The notes under the pieces are model-generated. The model was not told the DNA's origin. It worked only from the letters and a program-made list of their open reading frames with translations, and searched no databases. This document shows, one piece after another, positions 1-10,745 of a stretch of DNA of 64,000 bases (position 1 is the first letter of the stretch; each line of letters begins with the position of its first letter). The DNA comes from Diadophis punctatus similis (lineage: Eukaryota > Chordata > Lepidosauria > Squamata > Dipsadidae). The translations under genes and the position numbers were made by a program. The stretch lies in assembly GCA_023053685.1 (NCBI GenBank), contig JALIGW010000029.1, positions 1,425,501 through 1,489,500 on the forward strand, written 5' to 3'.

Positions 1-1164
1 TGGCAGGCCCGGGATGGGGGGAACTCCTCCATCCTGGTGCTACTTGACCTCTCAGCGGCTTTCGATACCATCGACCATGGTATCCTTCTGCATCGGCTCG
101 GCGAGTTGGGAGTGGGAGGCACCGTTTTGCGGTGGTTCTCCTCTTATCTCGCCGATCGGATGCAGTCGGTGTTGGCAGGAGGGCAGAGATCGTCCCCCAG
201 GCCCCTACTATGTGGGGTGCCCCAGGGGTCGGTTCTCTCGCCCATCCTGTTTAACATCTACATGAAACCGTTGGGTGAGATCATCCGCAGGCATGGGGTG
301 TGTTTCCATCAGTACGCTGACGACACCCAGCTGTACATTACCACCCCGTCTGACTTCAGGGAGGCAGTTGATGTAATGTGCCGATGCCTGGACGACGTTA
401 AGATCTGGATGGGGAGGAACAGACTCAGACTTAATCCCGACAAGACCGAGTGGCTGTGGATAATGCCTCCTAAGGACCATGATAACTGTCCCTCCTTGGT
501 CTTCGAGGGTGCGAAACTGACTCCCTCAGACCAGGTCCGCAACTTGGGGGTCCTCCTAGATCCACAGCTAAAATTAGATCATCACCTTTCTGCTGTGGCT
601 AGGGGGGCCTTTGCACAGGTTCGCCTGGTGCACCAGCTGCGGCCATATCTGGAGAAGGAGGCTTTACTCACGGTCACTCATGCCCTTGTCACCTCGCGTT
701 TGGACTACTGCAATGCGCTCTACATGGGGCTATCCTTGAAGAGTATCCGGAGACTTCAGTTGGTGCAAAATGCGGCTGCGCGTGCTGTGGTGGGTGTGCC
801 GAGGTACACCCACGTGACACCGATTTTCCGCCAGCTGCATTGGTTGCCCATCGGTCTCCGGGTCCAATTCAAGGTGTTGATCACCATCTTTAAAGCCCTT
901 CATGGCTTAGGACCAGGATATCTCCGGGACCGCATTCTGCCGCATACTTCCCTCCGACCGGTTAGGGCCCACAGAGTTGGCCTCCTCCGGGTCCCGTCGG
1001 CCAAGCAATGCCGGCTGGCGGGCCCCAGGGGGAGGGCCTTCTCTGTGGCTGGCCCCGTGCTCTGGAACCAACTCCCCCCAGAGACCCGAACCATCCCCAC
1101 TCTGCTGGCCTTCCGAAAGGCCGTTAAGACATGGCTCTTCCTGCAGGTGGGGGGGACAGCTTAA
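1..1164 (+). CDS. L2-like LINE reverse transcriptase, C-terminal part (partial, open at 5')
   Basis: The reading frame is open from base 1 to a stop at 1162-1164, about 387 codons. It lacks the endonuclease and the start of the RT, which lie off the window. Visible RT motifs are L-L-D-L-S-A-A-F-D-T-I-D-H (box A, catalytic Asp), G-V-P-Q-G-S-V-L-S-P (box B) and F-H-Q-Y-A-D-D-T-Q-L-Y (box C with the catalytic YADD). After these come the thumb and the family-typical C-terminus ending in W-L-F-L-Q. No internal stop is present. The role is target-primed reverse transcription of LINE RNA. The open frame suggests a fairly young copy, but without its 5' end its activity cannot be judged. An internal ATG at 37 is unlikely to be a real start. 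Confidence 0.85.
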   Translation, partial: WQARDGGNSSILVLLDLSAAFDTIDHGILLHRLGELGVGGTVLRWFSSYLADRMQSVLAGGQRSSPRPLLCGVPQGSVLSPILFNIYMKPLGEIIRRHGVCFHQYADDTQLYITTPSDFREAVDVMCRCLDDVKIWMGRNRLRLNPDKTEWLWIMPPKDHDNCPSLVFEGAKLTPSDQVRNLGVLLDPQLKLDHHLSAVARGAFAQVRLVHQLRPYLEKEALLTVTHALVTSRLDYCNALYMGLSLKSIRRLQLVQNAAARAVVGVPRYTHVTPIFRQLHWLPIGLRVQFKVLITIFKALHGLGPGYLRDRILPHTSLRPVRAHRVGLLRVPSAKQCRLAGPRGRAFSVAGPVLWNQLPPETRTIPTLLAFRKAVKTWLFLQVGGTA

Positions 1165-1370
1165 CCATTTGAGCTTACCCCCCAAGTATGTATGTGGTTG
1201 AATGGATGGATGTCGTTGTTGCTTTTATACTGCCTTTTTAAATTTTGTACCGTTTTTTAAATTGTTGAAATTTTGTTTATTCTTGTATCTCTTATGTTGT
1301 ACGCTGCCCTGAGTCCTTCGGGAGTTGGGCGGCATATAAGAATAACAAAATAAATAAATAAATAAATAAA
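1..1370 (+). mobile_element. L2-clade LINE, 3' half (copy 1), cut by the window edge
   Basis: A non-LTR retrotransposon fragment. It holds the RT coding region, then a 3'UTR with the hairpin-like stretch GCCCTGAGTCCTTCGGGAGTTGGGC near 1308-1331, and ends in a short (AAAT)n tail at 1370. The same tail occurs in three other copies in this window (1446-2277 inverted, 20866-21078, 36502-38662). The base after the tail starts DIRS recombinase coding sequence (a stretch reading N-F-C-P-H), so this copy probably inserted into DIRS copy B, whose 5' part would lie off the left edge. L2 is preferred over CR1 because of the RT wording (D-L-S-A-A-F-D-T-I-D-H-G and G-V-P-Q-G-S-V-L-S-P) and the C-terminal L-W-N-Q-L-P-P block. 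Confidence 0.85.
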
Positions 1371-2643
1371 CTTTTGTCCCCACCCCTCTCACTCATTAGA
1401 GAGACAGTGGCACACCCTTGATGTTAGGAGGGCTTTAAAACTATATATTTATTTATTTATTTATTTATTTTATTATTTGGTTCTTCTATGCCGCCCTACT
1501 CCCAAGGGACTCAGGGCGGCGTACAACATTGTGGAAGAACACTATACAATAAACAACAGTTAAAAACAGAGTTAAAAATTTAAAAAATTAAAATCTTCAC
1601 CCCCAAACATACCGGGGGAGAGTTCAGATGGAATTAGTCTCAACCCCCTGCCTGCAGAAAGAGCCATGTCTTGACAGTTTTTCGGAAGGCCAGCAGGGTG
1701 GGGATAGTTCGGATCTCTGGGGGGAGTAGGTTCCAGAGCACGGGGCTTCCCACAGAGAAGGCCCTTCCCCTAGGGCCTGCCAGCCGGCATTGCTTGGCTG
1801 ACGGGACCCGGAGGAGGCCCACTCTGTGGGCCCTAACCGGTCGGAGGGAAGTATGAAGCAGAATGTGGTCCCGTAAGTAACCTGGTCCTAAGCCATGAAG
1901 GGCTTTAAAGATGATGATCAACATCTTGAATTGTACCCAGAGACCGATAGGCAACCAATGCAGCTGGCGGAGTATAGGTGTAACGTGGGTGTACCTTGGC
2001 ACACCCACCACAGCACGCGTAGCCGCATTTTGTATCAACTGAAGTCTCCGAATACTCTTCAAGGGTAGCCCCATGTAGAGCACATTGCAGTAGTCCAACC
2101 GGGAGGTGACAAGGGCATGAGTGACCGTGAGTAGAGCCTCCTTCTCCAAGTATGGCCGCAACTGGTGCACCAGGTGAACCTATGCAAAAGCCCCCCTAGC
2201 CACAGTAGTAAGTTGTTGGTCTAATTTTAGCTGTGGATCTAGGAGGACCCCCAAATTGCGGACCTGCTCCGAGGGAGATATCAAGCGCACATCTACGCTG
2301 CACAGAACGGAGGCGCTTTTAATCTCTTTTCAACCCGCTTCCTTCGGACAAAAGGCTTCCTCCTCCACCGTAGGGCATTGGTTGCATAGCGTCATAGCAG
2401 TGGCTAATGATTTGCAGTCCTTGCCCCGGCCTTCCAGAGTGACAGCACGCTCAACCTGCAGTGCAGTGACGATGGCGGCATGGTCCATGCAAGCGTCCAT
2501 CGAAGAGGTCTGCCAGGCGGCCACTTGGGTTTCCCCAACTCCTTTTATCTGCCACTACAAAATAGATGTTTTTGCGTCAGTGGAGGCGGCATTCAGTCGC
2601 AGAGTCCTGCAACGTGTAGTGCAACAAACTGGGAAAGCCAGCT
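1371..2643 (+). pseudogene. DIRS tyrosine recombinase, C-terminal fragment split by an L2 insertion
   Basis: Two pieces, 1371-1445 and 2278-2643, read together as the catalytic C-terminal half of a DIRS recombinase. The first piece reads through L-E-R-Q-W-H-T-L-D-V-R-R-A. The second starts I-K-R-T-S-T-L and runs through F-G-Q-K-A-S-S-S-T-V, Q-A-A-T-W and F-I-C-H-Y-K-I-D, which carries the expected nucleophile Tyr, to a stop at 2641-2643. The position expected to carry the recombinase H-x-x-R reads R-S-T-C, so the catalytic His and Arg are missing. The reading frame is otherwise open. It is aligned by eye with the copy at 39200-40233. Confidence 0.8.
1446..2277 (-). mobile_element. L2-clade LINE 3' fragment (copy 2), inverted inside DIRS copy B
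   Basis: On the minus strand this is the last ~176 codons of the L2 RT ORF (2170 down to 1640), then the 3'UTR and an (AAAT)n tail seen here as TTTA repeats at 1446-1476. The protein matches copy 1 from L-R-P-Y-L-E-K-E-A-L-L to W-L-F-L-Q. It is 5'-truncated near 2277, as is usual for LINEs. Host DIRS sequence on both sides joins within a few bases (CTATA before, ATATC after), so the target duplication is short and its limits are ambiguous. Confidence 0.85.
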
Positions 2644-2682
2644 AGACTTAGCCTTCCCAAAGGAAAGACTGCTTTGATATGT

Positions 2683-2781
2683 CCCATTCTTGGATGTTAG
2701 CTCCACCCTCTATGGAGAAGGGGCGTTGATCTTACCTGATACGCCTGTTCTCGTAGGGTGGAGCTAACATCCAATCCCGCC
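2683..2781 (+). repeat. Internal complementary region of DIRS copy B
   Basis: About 100 bp right after the recombinase stop. Its second half (CTTACCTGATACGCC onward) is the reverse complement of the right end at 2965-3023. Its first half is predicted to complement the missing left end. This is the arrangement used by DIRS-1-type elements to complete their termini during circle formation. Confidence 0.75.
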
Positions 2782-2909
2782 GAAAGTTAGTCTAGTCTGG
2801 CCTTCGGGACGTCAAATTGTATCTTCTAGTTTATGTGTTAACCTAGGGAGCTACACGCCGAGTCTGTCCATCGGTCTTTGTCAAAGAGGGGGAATGGAGA
2901 TGAAGGATG

Positions 2910-3023
2910 AAGATATCAATTTGACAGACTCAGTCCTCATTGGCTGAAGGAACGGTGTCATCCCATTCTTGGATGTTAGCTCCATCCTACAAGAAGAGGC
3001 GTATCAGGTAAGACCAACGCCCC
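2910..3023 (+). repeat. Right inverted terminal repeat of DIRS copy B
   Basis: It contains ACAGACTCAGTCCTCA, then CATCCTACAAGAAGAGGCG and the end GGTAAGACCAACGCCCC. The same blocks occur in the same order at 40600-40694 in the complete copy. Confidence 0.75.
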
Positions 3024-4564
3024 TTCTGGGAATTTTGCTTCCAAGATTCTTTTTTTAACATCTGTAAATGGATAGGAATGTAATCTACCAGAAGCTACCT
3101 GTATTCTGCCATCCCCCAAAAAATTAAACCTTAAAATACAATTGCAGGACTTTCATCACTTAGAGTTTTAAAAATGGGACCATTTTACATAGTAAATTTG
3201 TATATTCACAATCAGGCTAAACTAAAATTAGAATGAACAAGTGAATTGTTTGCCTGGACTGATGGCTGAAATCATCTTTTGTGATTTGACTATAACATAA
3301 AAAGTTCATAATCAGTCCCGCATAGGCTGGTATAAAGATGCTGCTTTCTTATATGATGTGAAAAATGTTTTAAGTCCCTCTTGAATTATTAGTGAACACA
3401 GGTGAAAGTTGTTAAAATGAGTTGGGGAAAAAGGAAAAAGAGCCTTTCAGAACCAAATGCAATTCCAGCCAATGTATGTTTTGCATTTGCATTACAGATG
3501 TATGAAATGTGAAATCACCTTTATTGTTATTTGTGAAAAGACCGTAAAATGATGTAACGATCTGAGTCTTAAGTGTCTGCCGCGCCAGAGAGCACATTCA
3601 CACTATTCTGCTTGCTGGGATTCCTTGCCACACAACTGGGATCAGCAGAAACTGGCGAGCGGGGCACACACCTGTAGTTTCTATAGCTGTTTGTTTGCCT
3701 AGCTTCACAGCAAGGAGGGGACCGAGAGGTGTGAGTGTGATGATGCCTTGCAGGCTTTGTTAGTCCAATGGCGGAGGTTATTGAGACAGACAGTCAGCCT
3801 CTGTGGCTGCTGCAAAAGATTGAGGCTTTAATCAAAGGGATGTCAGACAATTCAAGGAGATGGCTCCCTTGGCAATCCTAACTCTGCCCCGCCTGTACTA
3901 CAGTGTCTGGGTGCCTCCAATGGGCTCCGTCTACTTCTGAGCTATGGCTGCTCTGAGATCCATATCTTTGAATTTCTCTGCTTGCATAAATTCAGAATCT
4001 TGACTGTGAATGTTGGATTAATGGGGCTTTATAGCTTTGTTTTGTTTCGTTGGGTGGGGGACTGACGGGAAAAAGCAAATGGAGGAAATGTGAATATGAG
4101 GCGTGGGGCACAACAAATGTAACATTGGCAGAATATTCTTTTTTTAAAAAAAAAACAGACTGTGTTACCTATTCTTATATGCCTTTTGTACACGCACATC
4201 TGGAACGTGGGATGAGTCCTTTTACCATACTCACGATCAGCTTGACCCATTCTCACCTTCTGCAATTGAATCTCTTCCTCAGAGAAGTCCCCATCTGGAA
4301 TGTGTCGCAGAGCCTGGTGCCTTGAGCTTCACTATAAAAGCAGCTTGAGGAAGTCTCTCAAGCAAATAGGCGGCCTTGAACTCACATGGTCGTCTTCTAC
4401 AGCATCTCTTTTCCTCCTCCCCTCCATGGAAGAGAAAGAAGTAGAAACAACTATCCTATGGTGGAACTGCAAGGCATTCCAGTGACTGGAGTAGTCAGTT
4501 GGGCACTAAAGCATGGCTGTCTCCTCTATATTTGTATTTACATCAGTGGTGTTACTTGGCCTTT
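3024..4564. other. No gene recognised
   Basis: AT-rich sequence without a conserved reading frame. Short ORFs here have no recognisable domains. A poly-A run sits at 4140-4157. Nothing else could be supported. Confidence 0.5.
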
Positions 4565-4572
4565 GGATGGTG

Positions 4573-4892
4573 CGGGGGTCAACCCGTGGCTCTGGAGCTG
4601 CATGTGGCTCTTTCATCCCTCTGCTGCGGCTCCCTGTCGCTCAAAATATGTGTCAAAACTGCCAATGTGCATCCAATTTATTGAGCTTTTCAACCCCCAG
4701 TAGGCCAACCATGGATAAATCCAAGAAAAGAAAAGTTTCAGAAAACAATCTTTAATTCAACTATATATGCTAGTTTTGTGGCCCCTCAGGAAATAGTCAG
4801 GCACGGGAAGAGTTTTGTGGCTCCTGGTGTTTTCACTTCTGTGGGAAACTGGTCCAAATGGCTCGCTGAGTGTTTAAGGTTGCTGACCCCTG
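4573..4892. mobile_element. hAT-type non-autonomous element, 320 bp
   Basis: It is flanked by an identical 8-bp duplication GGATGGTG at 4565-4572 and 4893-4900. The termini are CGGGGGTCAACC and the complement of GGTTGCTGACCCCTG, an imperfect inverted pair. The interior contains GTGGCTCTGGAGCTGCATGTGGCTC, a dispersed repeat word. The 8-bp target size fits hAT transposition. There is no transposase ORF. Confidence 0.75.
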
Positions 4893-4900
4893 GGATGGTG

Positions 4901-6152
4901 TATCGCCATCTAGCTCCAAATCATTGTCAGGACCAGGACAAAGGCATAGGTGGACTCTAGGCAAATACTCTAATTAAATGTAAATATAATAACTAAAGTG
5001 ACATAATTAAATACAAATAATATAGATAGGATATTTTTCTTTTTATTGTGTTTGGGGCATTTTAAAGAGGTTATTGGGAGTTTCCCTGAAAGCTTTTGGG
5101 ATTATATGGAAAGTTTTCAGTGAAACTACCAAGACCTCTCAAAAGTGGCCCACCTAATTCCATTTTCACCTGCAAATGATCCGGAAGCATCAACATCCAC
5201 AGGAAGAGTAGGGGATAGTGGTGAAAGAGGCGTTGTGAAATCACAGCACAACGCCCCTGTTTGTTGTCTCTGAATCTGATATTGGGTTTTGTGTTATGAC
5301 ATAACTTTTTTTTTCATGCCTGTTTTTTTCTTGTATGCTTTGTAATGGAGGACAGTGTCATGAATCCTATGTGTTGAGAGCAGCTGGGTATGAAAGAGGT
5401 GGGGGGAAAAAACTGTTCCTAATGCAAACAAATTACACCGAACTCTCCAAGTTTGCATTCCTGCTGATTCAGCACTGCAATTCATAAGGGAAAACTCTCT
5501 GATGAAGCCTGTAATACTAGGAGGGAATCACAGAAGACGTTTGACACTGCCTGTGGATAAGGCAAGTAGCTGGCTGCTGCTTCTGAGCTGTATGACTTGG
5601 CCAACTTTTGGTATGAAGCAAAATCAGTCTGAAGTGGCCAAACTTGGAATGCCTGAAAGCTTTTGATTTTGTTACTTTCTGCCTAGATGATTTTTATTTT
5701 ATTTATTCTGAGTCAGGGAAAGCTTGATTTATGTGGAAAGGAAAGAGGGCTAACCTTTCACCCTGCCACCTTCCTGATGAAGAACCTGCCCTTCTGACAG
5801 ACTTCCCCTCTCGTGCTAGTGACTCAGCAGGTGCATAAAAGAAGCAAGTTTCCCATCTGTCAATTCTCTTTTTTCCTCCTGGATCTCCTTTTCAATCCTG
5901 TCAGCAGAACAGGCCAAAGTGGGTGGCTGCAAGCAGATGACCTTTGAAGGCCAAAAGGGAAGAGGACGGTTTTTATTCAAACTTTACACCTCCTCACAGG
6001 AGCTAATAAGTAGAATAATGGAACAGCCTGAGGTCCAAATCTCACAGAATAGGTTTGCAAGTGGGAACAAACTTACTGCTCAGTACAGTCCTAATCTTAC
6101 ATCTCTTCTAAATAATTATTAGTATTACTGTAACAGTCTATGATGCTGTTAG
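4901..6152. other. No gene recognised
   Basis: Unique-looking sequence with no conserved protein frame. An AT-rich patch lies near 5695-5710. No repeat family is recognised with confidence. Confidence 0.5.
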
Positions 6153-6160
6153 CCTTAAAT

Positions 6161-6321
6161 CAGCAGTGGGTTGCTCCAGGTTCAGCCCGTTTCTGTGAAC
6201 TGGTAGCGGCGGGAGGCTCCGCCCACCTGCCTGGGATGCTTCTGCGCATGTGCAGAAGTGTCGCGCGCACGCACATACACACGAGCGAACCGGTAGCAAC
6301 GGGATTTAGAACCCACTACTG
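6161..6321. mobile_element. hAT-type MITE, 161 bp
   Basis: Target duplication CCTTAAAT at 6153-6160 and 6322-6329. The terminal inverted repeats are CAGCAGTGGGTT and the complement of AACCCACTACTG. The interior carries a hairpin around TTCTGCGCATGTGCAGAAG (6240-6258) and pieces of the GAACCGGTAGC repeat word shared with other hAT elements in this window. Confidence 0.85.
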
Positions 6322-6551
6322 CCTTAAATGTTCATAAAATCCAGTGTAGGGGTTAAACAGAAAAGAAGCCATCAGAAAAAGGAAGAGTGTGCGCTATCTT
6401 TGGAAAACAACTATGCTCTCATGAGAATGAAAAAACATCTAATGGGTAATACCTGATTTGGTGCAAAGTGACATAGGAGCGCATGAGGAGTTTTGCGATG
6501 AAGCCCATTTTATGAATAGAAAATTAAATGGTTATATATTGGTGTAAATTA

Positions 6552-7247
6552 CCGTATTTTTCGGAGTATAAGATGCACCTTTTTGCCCCCAAAAAGAGGG
6601 TGGAAATGTTGGTGAGTCTTATACACCGAATACAGCAATTTTTAGCCTCCCGAAACCCCGCCCCCGCATCCAATTTTTGCAAAAAACGGCAATTTTTTTG
6701 CAAAATGGGGGGGGGGTGCCTTCCCCCACCCCCTAAGAGTCCACTGCAGGCTTCCCAGATCCTCTGCATGCCCTATTTTTGCAAAAAAATGAGCGAAAAA
6801 TGGGCCATTTTTTGCAAAAATTGGGGCATTTTTGCCTTCTAATTACCCCATCTAGCATGACTGGAGGAGGAATTCTGGGAGTTGAAGTCCACTAGTCTTA
6901 AAGCTGTCAAGTTTGAAGACCCCTGGGTTAGGGGTGCAAGGGTCTTCAAACTTGGCAAGTTTAAGACTTGTGGACTTCAACTCCCATTCCTGAGCTAGCA
7001 TGACTGGAGGAGGAATTCTGGGAGTTGAAGTCCACTAGTCTTAAAGCTGTCAAGTTTGAAGTTTGTAAAAAGTATACATGGTTGTAAAAAGTATACATGA
7101 TTGTAAAAAGTATTCTGCTACACTGGTATTTTATGAAATAATATATTACTGCACCATTTGGTTCAGAATACTTTTTTCCTTGTTTTCCTCCTCTAAAATC
7201 TAGGTGCGTCTTATACTCCGGTGCGTCTTATACTCCGAAAAATACGG
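6552..7247. mobile_element. TA-target MITE with a nested fold-back element, 696 bp
   Basis: The ends are CCGTATTTTTCGGAGTATAAGA and its inverse near 7226-7247, bounded by TA at 6550-6551 and 7248-7249. This fits Tc1/mariner-type insertion. A second end-like word (GGTGCGTCTTATACTCCG) is repeated just inside the right end. The interior is AAAAATTGG/TTTTTGC-rich with no ORF. A related element lies at 43051-43504. Confidence 0.75.
6856..7062. repeat. Fold-back repeat nested in the TA-target MITE
   Basis: Three arms of one sequence (words GGGAGTTGAAGTCCACTAGTC and TCAAGTTTGAAGACCC) lie in the order forward, reverse, forward: about 6856-6922, 6930-6995 and 6996-7062. The middle arm could pair with either neighbour. 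The same words form the 133-bp element at 48984-49116. Confidence 0.75.
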
Positions 7248-7249
7248 TA

Positions 7250-10200
7250 CATCTACTAACTATGTACTTGTGCCAAATGCATATTTGTCAATACACTGAT
7301 TTACCTATTCTGTTTCAAATATAGTATTGTTCGGTAGACAGTGCAGCCTTAAGACAGCCATCCCTAACCTAGTTCCCTCCAAATGAATGGACCTCAAGAG
7401 CATGGCTGATGGCTGTACAAGGGATGATTTTTAATTTTAAAAAATATTTTTTTTACTTGATTTTTATTGCCATCCATCTCAACTAGTGACTGGCCAGCGT
7501 ACATTGTAAAACATAAAAACCTTTAAAAAACTATTAAAGCACCGGAAAATAAATATATGTGGCACCAAGTAAAACTGTTCCTACAGTTGTTAATATACAG
7601 CCAGGAAACGGGGCCCTTAACAGATTTGGGGGGCAGACCTGGACACAAGACCAAGGCTCCACCGCCTTGCGAAAGGGATATTAGTGCATTATGAATGGGA
7701 CATTAGTTCATCGTGTTAGAGGACAGCAATTGATGTTTGTTTTAGAAACATGCTTCCTCATATTTATTTTCTAAAAGTGTGTGAGGTACGATTACACTGT
7801 GCACAAGCATTACTCACCCTACCAAGGAATCCCTCTACCTTATAAGCCTTAACTTTTCTATTGTTTCCGCACATCTGCCCCCTCCCTTCCAATTTTTGTT
7901 CACTTTCTCTCTTCACTGATTCAAAATTTCCTACGATTTGTTAATGGCTTTTCTACTTTGGTTTTATGGTCTGTACTTTTCACTATGATTTTTTTTAAAA
8001 GTGGGGAAAGTCCCACTTTTGTTATTTAGCCTTTCTCTCCCACCTACCTTTGGTACCTCCAAGAGAGCTGACTGGTGGCCTTTTAAGCTTTTAATAAAAG
8101 GGCTCCGTACACGCTGTCGTCTGTCTCCTTCAATTGATCGAACAAGGCTGCGATTAGCACTGTGCAAAGATTTACCAAATGCCAGACTGTGACTGTTTCT
8201 CCCCTCTGTGACATCTATTTTCTGGGATTGCAAACATAGATGCAACATCAGTTGTTCTGGCTGCGGTCCCATGATGGAAGACCTGAAAAGTATTAAAATA
8301 TTGAAACCAGCTTTGCTATAAGTGCTTATGCCTGGGTATATTGTCCAGAAGTTGCTTTTCAATGATTTATTCTCCTGCTTTACCATATTAAATATCTACA
8401 ATGGGACACTTCCTCTTGAATATTAATGAGCATCAAAAAAAAGCCACGATGACCAGTTCTGAATAGAGTGATTTTCGCAATCTGACGAAGGAGACGTTTT
8501 CTTTTGTGTAAATATAAGTTTGTCAGTATTCTTAGCGGAAAGATCATTGGTGGCTAACTGAATATGGGTGGGAACCTCTTGGATGTAATGGCAAACCAGG
8601 CAACAGCAGCCAATGGGCAATAAATTTAATTATTACAGCCGTAATGGAAGGGGCATCGTTGTCTATGATACACAGCAGCGGAAGTGGTGAAGAAAGACTA
8701 TAAGCCTGGAAAGGTTGACACCAGAACCTTACTGAAAATAAAGAAAAACAAAAGGGGCAGTTTAATTGCTAGTCGTCTGGCTGATGCTTTCACTGGGTTC
8801 TTGGAACAGCTAGGTTAATTTATGATTGTAGTAGCATGTAGAATGAGAGGTGGGACTGAGAGCTTAATTCTTGCCGCATATCCTCTGCCACAAGTGCAAG
8901 AGGAGGAGAAAGCAGATTTGACCAACAATCTGTCTTATCCCCCAGTCTAACCAAAATCAGCGAAGTGCATATATCTGACAGAGGTCACTCCATGGAGGAC
9001 AGAAAAGTGGAGGCTTTAAATGACTCTCTATGTATGCATTATTCTGCATGAGCAAACAGCAATGCAAGTAGGAGAATCTGGTGGCAGCAAAAAATTGATC
9101 GTTGGATTGTGTGCATGCATTCCTTTCTTTGTTTTTTATTGGTTTTTACATCTGTAATATTTCAGGGTACAACATTGCACAGTTATCTTGCTCACAAATT
9201 AAAGAGCTGTGGGGGGAGGTAGAAGCATAATAAGACAAAATACTGTACAAACACGGTTTATGGTAAAGAAAATATTTTGGATATGTTTTTGCAATAAACT
9301 GTTAATGCAAGATTGAGTCTGACCAGTGCACGTAAACACATTTATGTCTTATAATGGGAGAAAATGGGTTTCCTTAACTTTGGTGGAAGGAGTTAATAGT
9401 ACTAAATTTAGTTTGGACTATACTTAATAGCCTCCTAATATCCTAGGAAATAAAAGACATTCCATATGACTTAGCTCTACTTGCATTTTTGAAAGCATCC
9501 ATATTTTTAAGTGGGCATTAAAATAAAAACTGCAAACTAAAAAAAAAGGCACTGTAAGTGAGATAGCCTTACTTACTATAAATAAAACTTAAAAACTTGG
9601 GTTTAATATGTGATATGAATTATTACTTCCAAAATAATGAAACCAATTATTTTGCTCCTTTTAATCTTTTTTTCCCCCAGGAATGCCAACAGCAACAGAA
9701 TCACTGGGATCTTAGTGACCCCAACACAATGGCTCCAATGCCCAATTTGGTTTTGCAAATATTTCAGAGGTGCATTCTATTCTACTTTCTTCTAGGCTGT
9801 TTTTGAGGAGCACCTCATATGTGCTTGGACAGTACCTTTATGAACATTGCAAAACTTTCAAAATGTGAGAGGGGAGGTAAGGGCTTATCGCTTTCTAGTT
9901 AATGAATATTAGGTGCCATCAGCCCCCACCCCCACATGTGCTTTTTCTGCTCTGTTGGGGAATTCTTTTAGTCCCATTTATGGTAATCTCTGTTGTAATT
10001 GCATATCATATCTTAAGAGCCACAGCAGTACATGCAAATATGTTTCCTTTTGGACCAAATATGTTTCCTAAGACAAGGTTGATACTGTGGTGCTAGTTTT
10101 ACCTGGGTTGCAATGACTTCACCATTTGCAACGAGGAGGAGGAAACTGCCTTTCTCCTGCGCAAGAGGCAAATTACCTGTGACAAAAGATATTCTATTTT

Positions 10201-10325
10201 ATTCTTACATTCTGTAGTCAGAGTTGTTTAGGCAAAAGTGTGAGAATTCATAGGGTAGAAGGTTGCATATAAAACCAATGTATTGCTGATCGGTTTGTGT
10301 TTAATCCATACTTGAAGAAATCTAG
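7250..10325. other. No gene recognised
   Basis: Sequence without a supported gene. A degraded LINE-like 3' end may sit at about 7445-7560 (ATTGCCATCCATCTCA near a poly-A context). The ORF at 7964-8386 has no recognisable domain, repeats or composition signal. Confidence 0.45.
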
Positions 10326-10745
10326 GTAATGAGGAAATGAGGAAAACGTATGAAGAACGGTTGCAGGAACTGGGTATGTCTAGTTTAATGAAAAGAAGGA
10401 CTAGGGGAGAGATGATAGCAGTGTCCCAATATCTCAAGGGTTGCCACAAAGAAGAGGGAGTCAAACTATTCTCCAAAGCACCTGAGGGTAGAACAAGAAG
10501 CAGTGGATGGAAACTAATCAAGGAGAGAAGCAACTTAGAACTAAGGAGAAATTTCCTGACAATTAGAACAATTAATCAATGGAACAGCTTGCCTCCAGAA
10601 GTTGTGAATGCTCCAACACTGGAAGTTTTTAAGAAGATGTTGGATAACCATTTGTCTGAAGTGGTGTAAGGTTTCCTGCCTAAGCAGGGGGTTGGACTAG
10701 AAGACCTCCAAGGTCCCTTCCAACTGTTATTCTATTCTATTCTAA
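10326..10745 (+). mobile_element. CR1 LINE 3' end
   Basis: The frame 10337-10669 ends with the CR1 ORF2 C-terminus: R-R-T-R-G-E-M-I-A-V, then L-E-L-R-R-N-F-L-T and W-N-S-L-P-P-E-V-V. After the stop comes the CR1 3'UTR word GGTTGGACTAGAAGACCTCC and AAGGTCCCTTCCAAC, which runs into ATTCT repeats. The ATTCT/AATAG tail is typical of snake CR1 copies. It is strongly 5'-truncated. Confidence 0.85.

Larger units (their letters stand above)
1371..3023 (+). mobile_element. DIRS-like tyrosine-recombinase retrotransposon, 3' part (copy B), interrupted by an inverted L2
   Basis: Recombinase coding sequence at 1371-1445 resumes at 2278 after the inverted L2. It is followed by an internal complementary region (2683-2781) and a right terminal inverted repeat ending in GGTAAGACCAACGCCCC at 3023. 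The end sequence matches the right end of the complete copy at 33059-40694. The 5' portion (gag, RT, RNase H) is not in the window and presumably lies left of the L2 at 1-1370. Several internal features are degenerate, so this is a dead copy. Confidence 0.85.

Noticed and set aside
2256..2645. Possible host gene with 129 codons
   Set aside because: It reads as the C-terminal part of a DIRS recombinase and matches the copy at 39670-40233.
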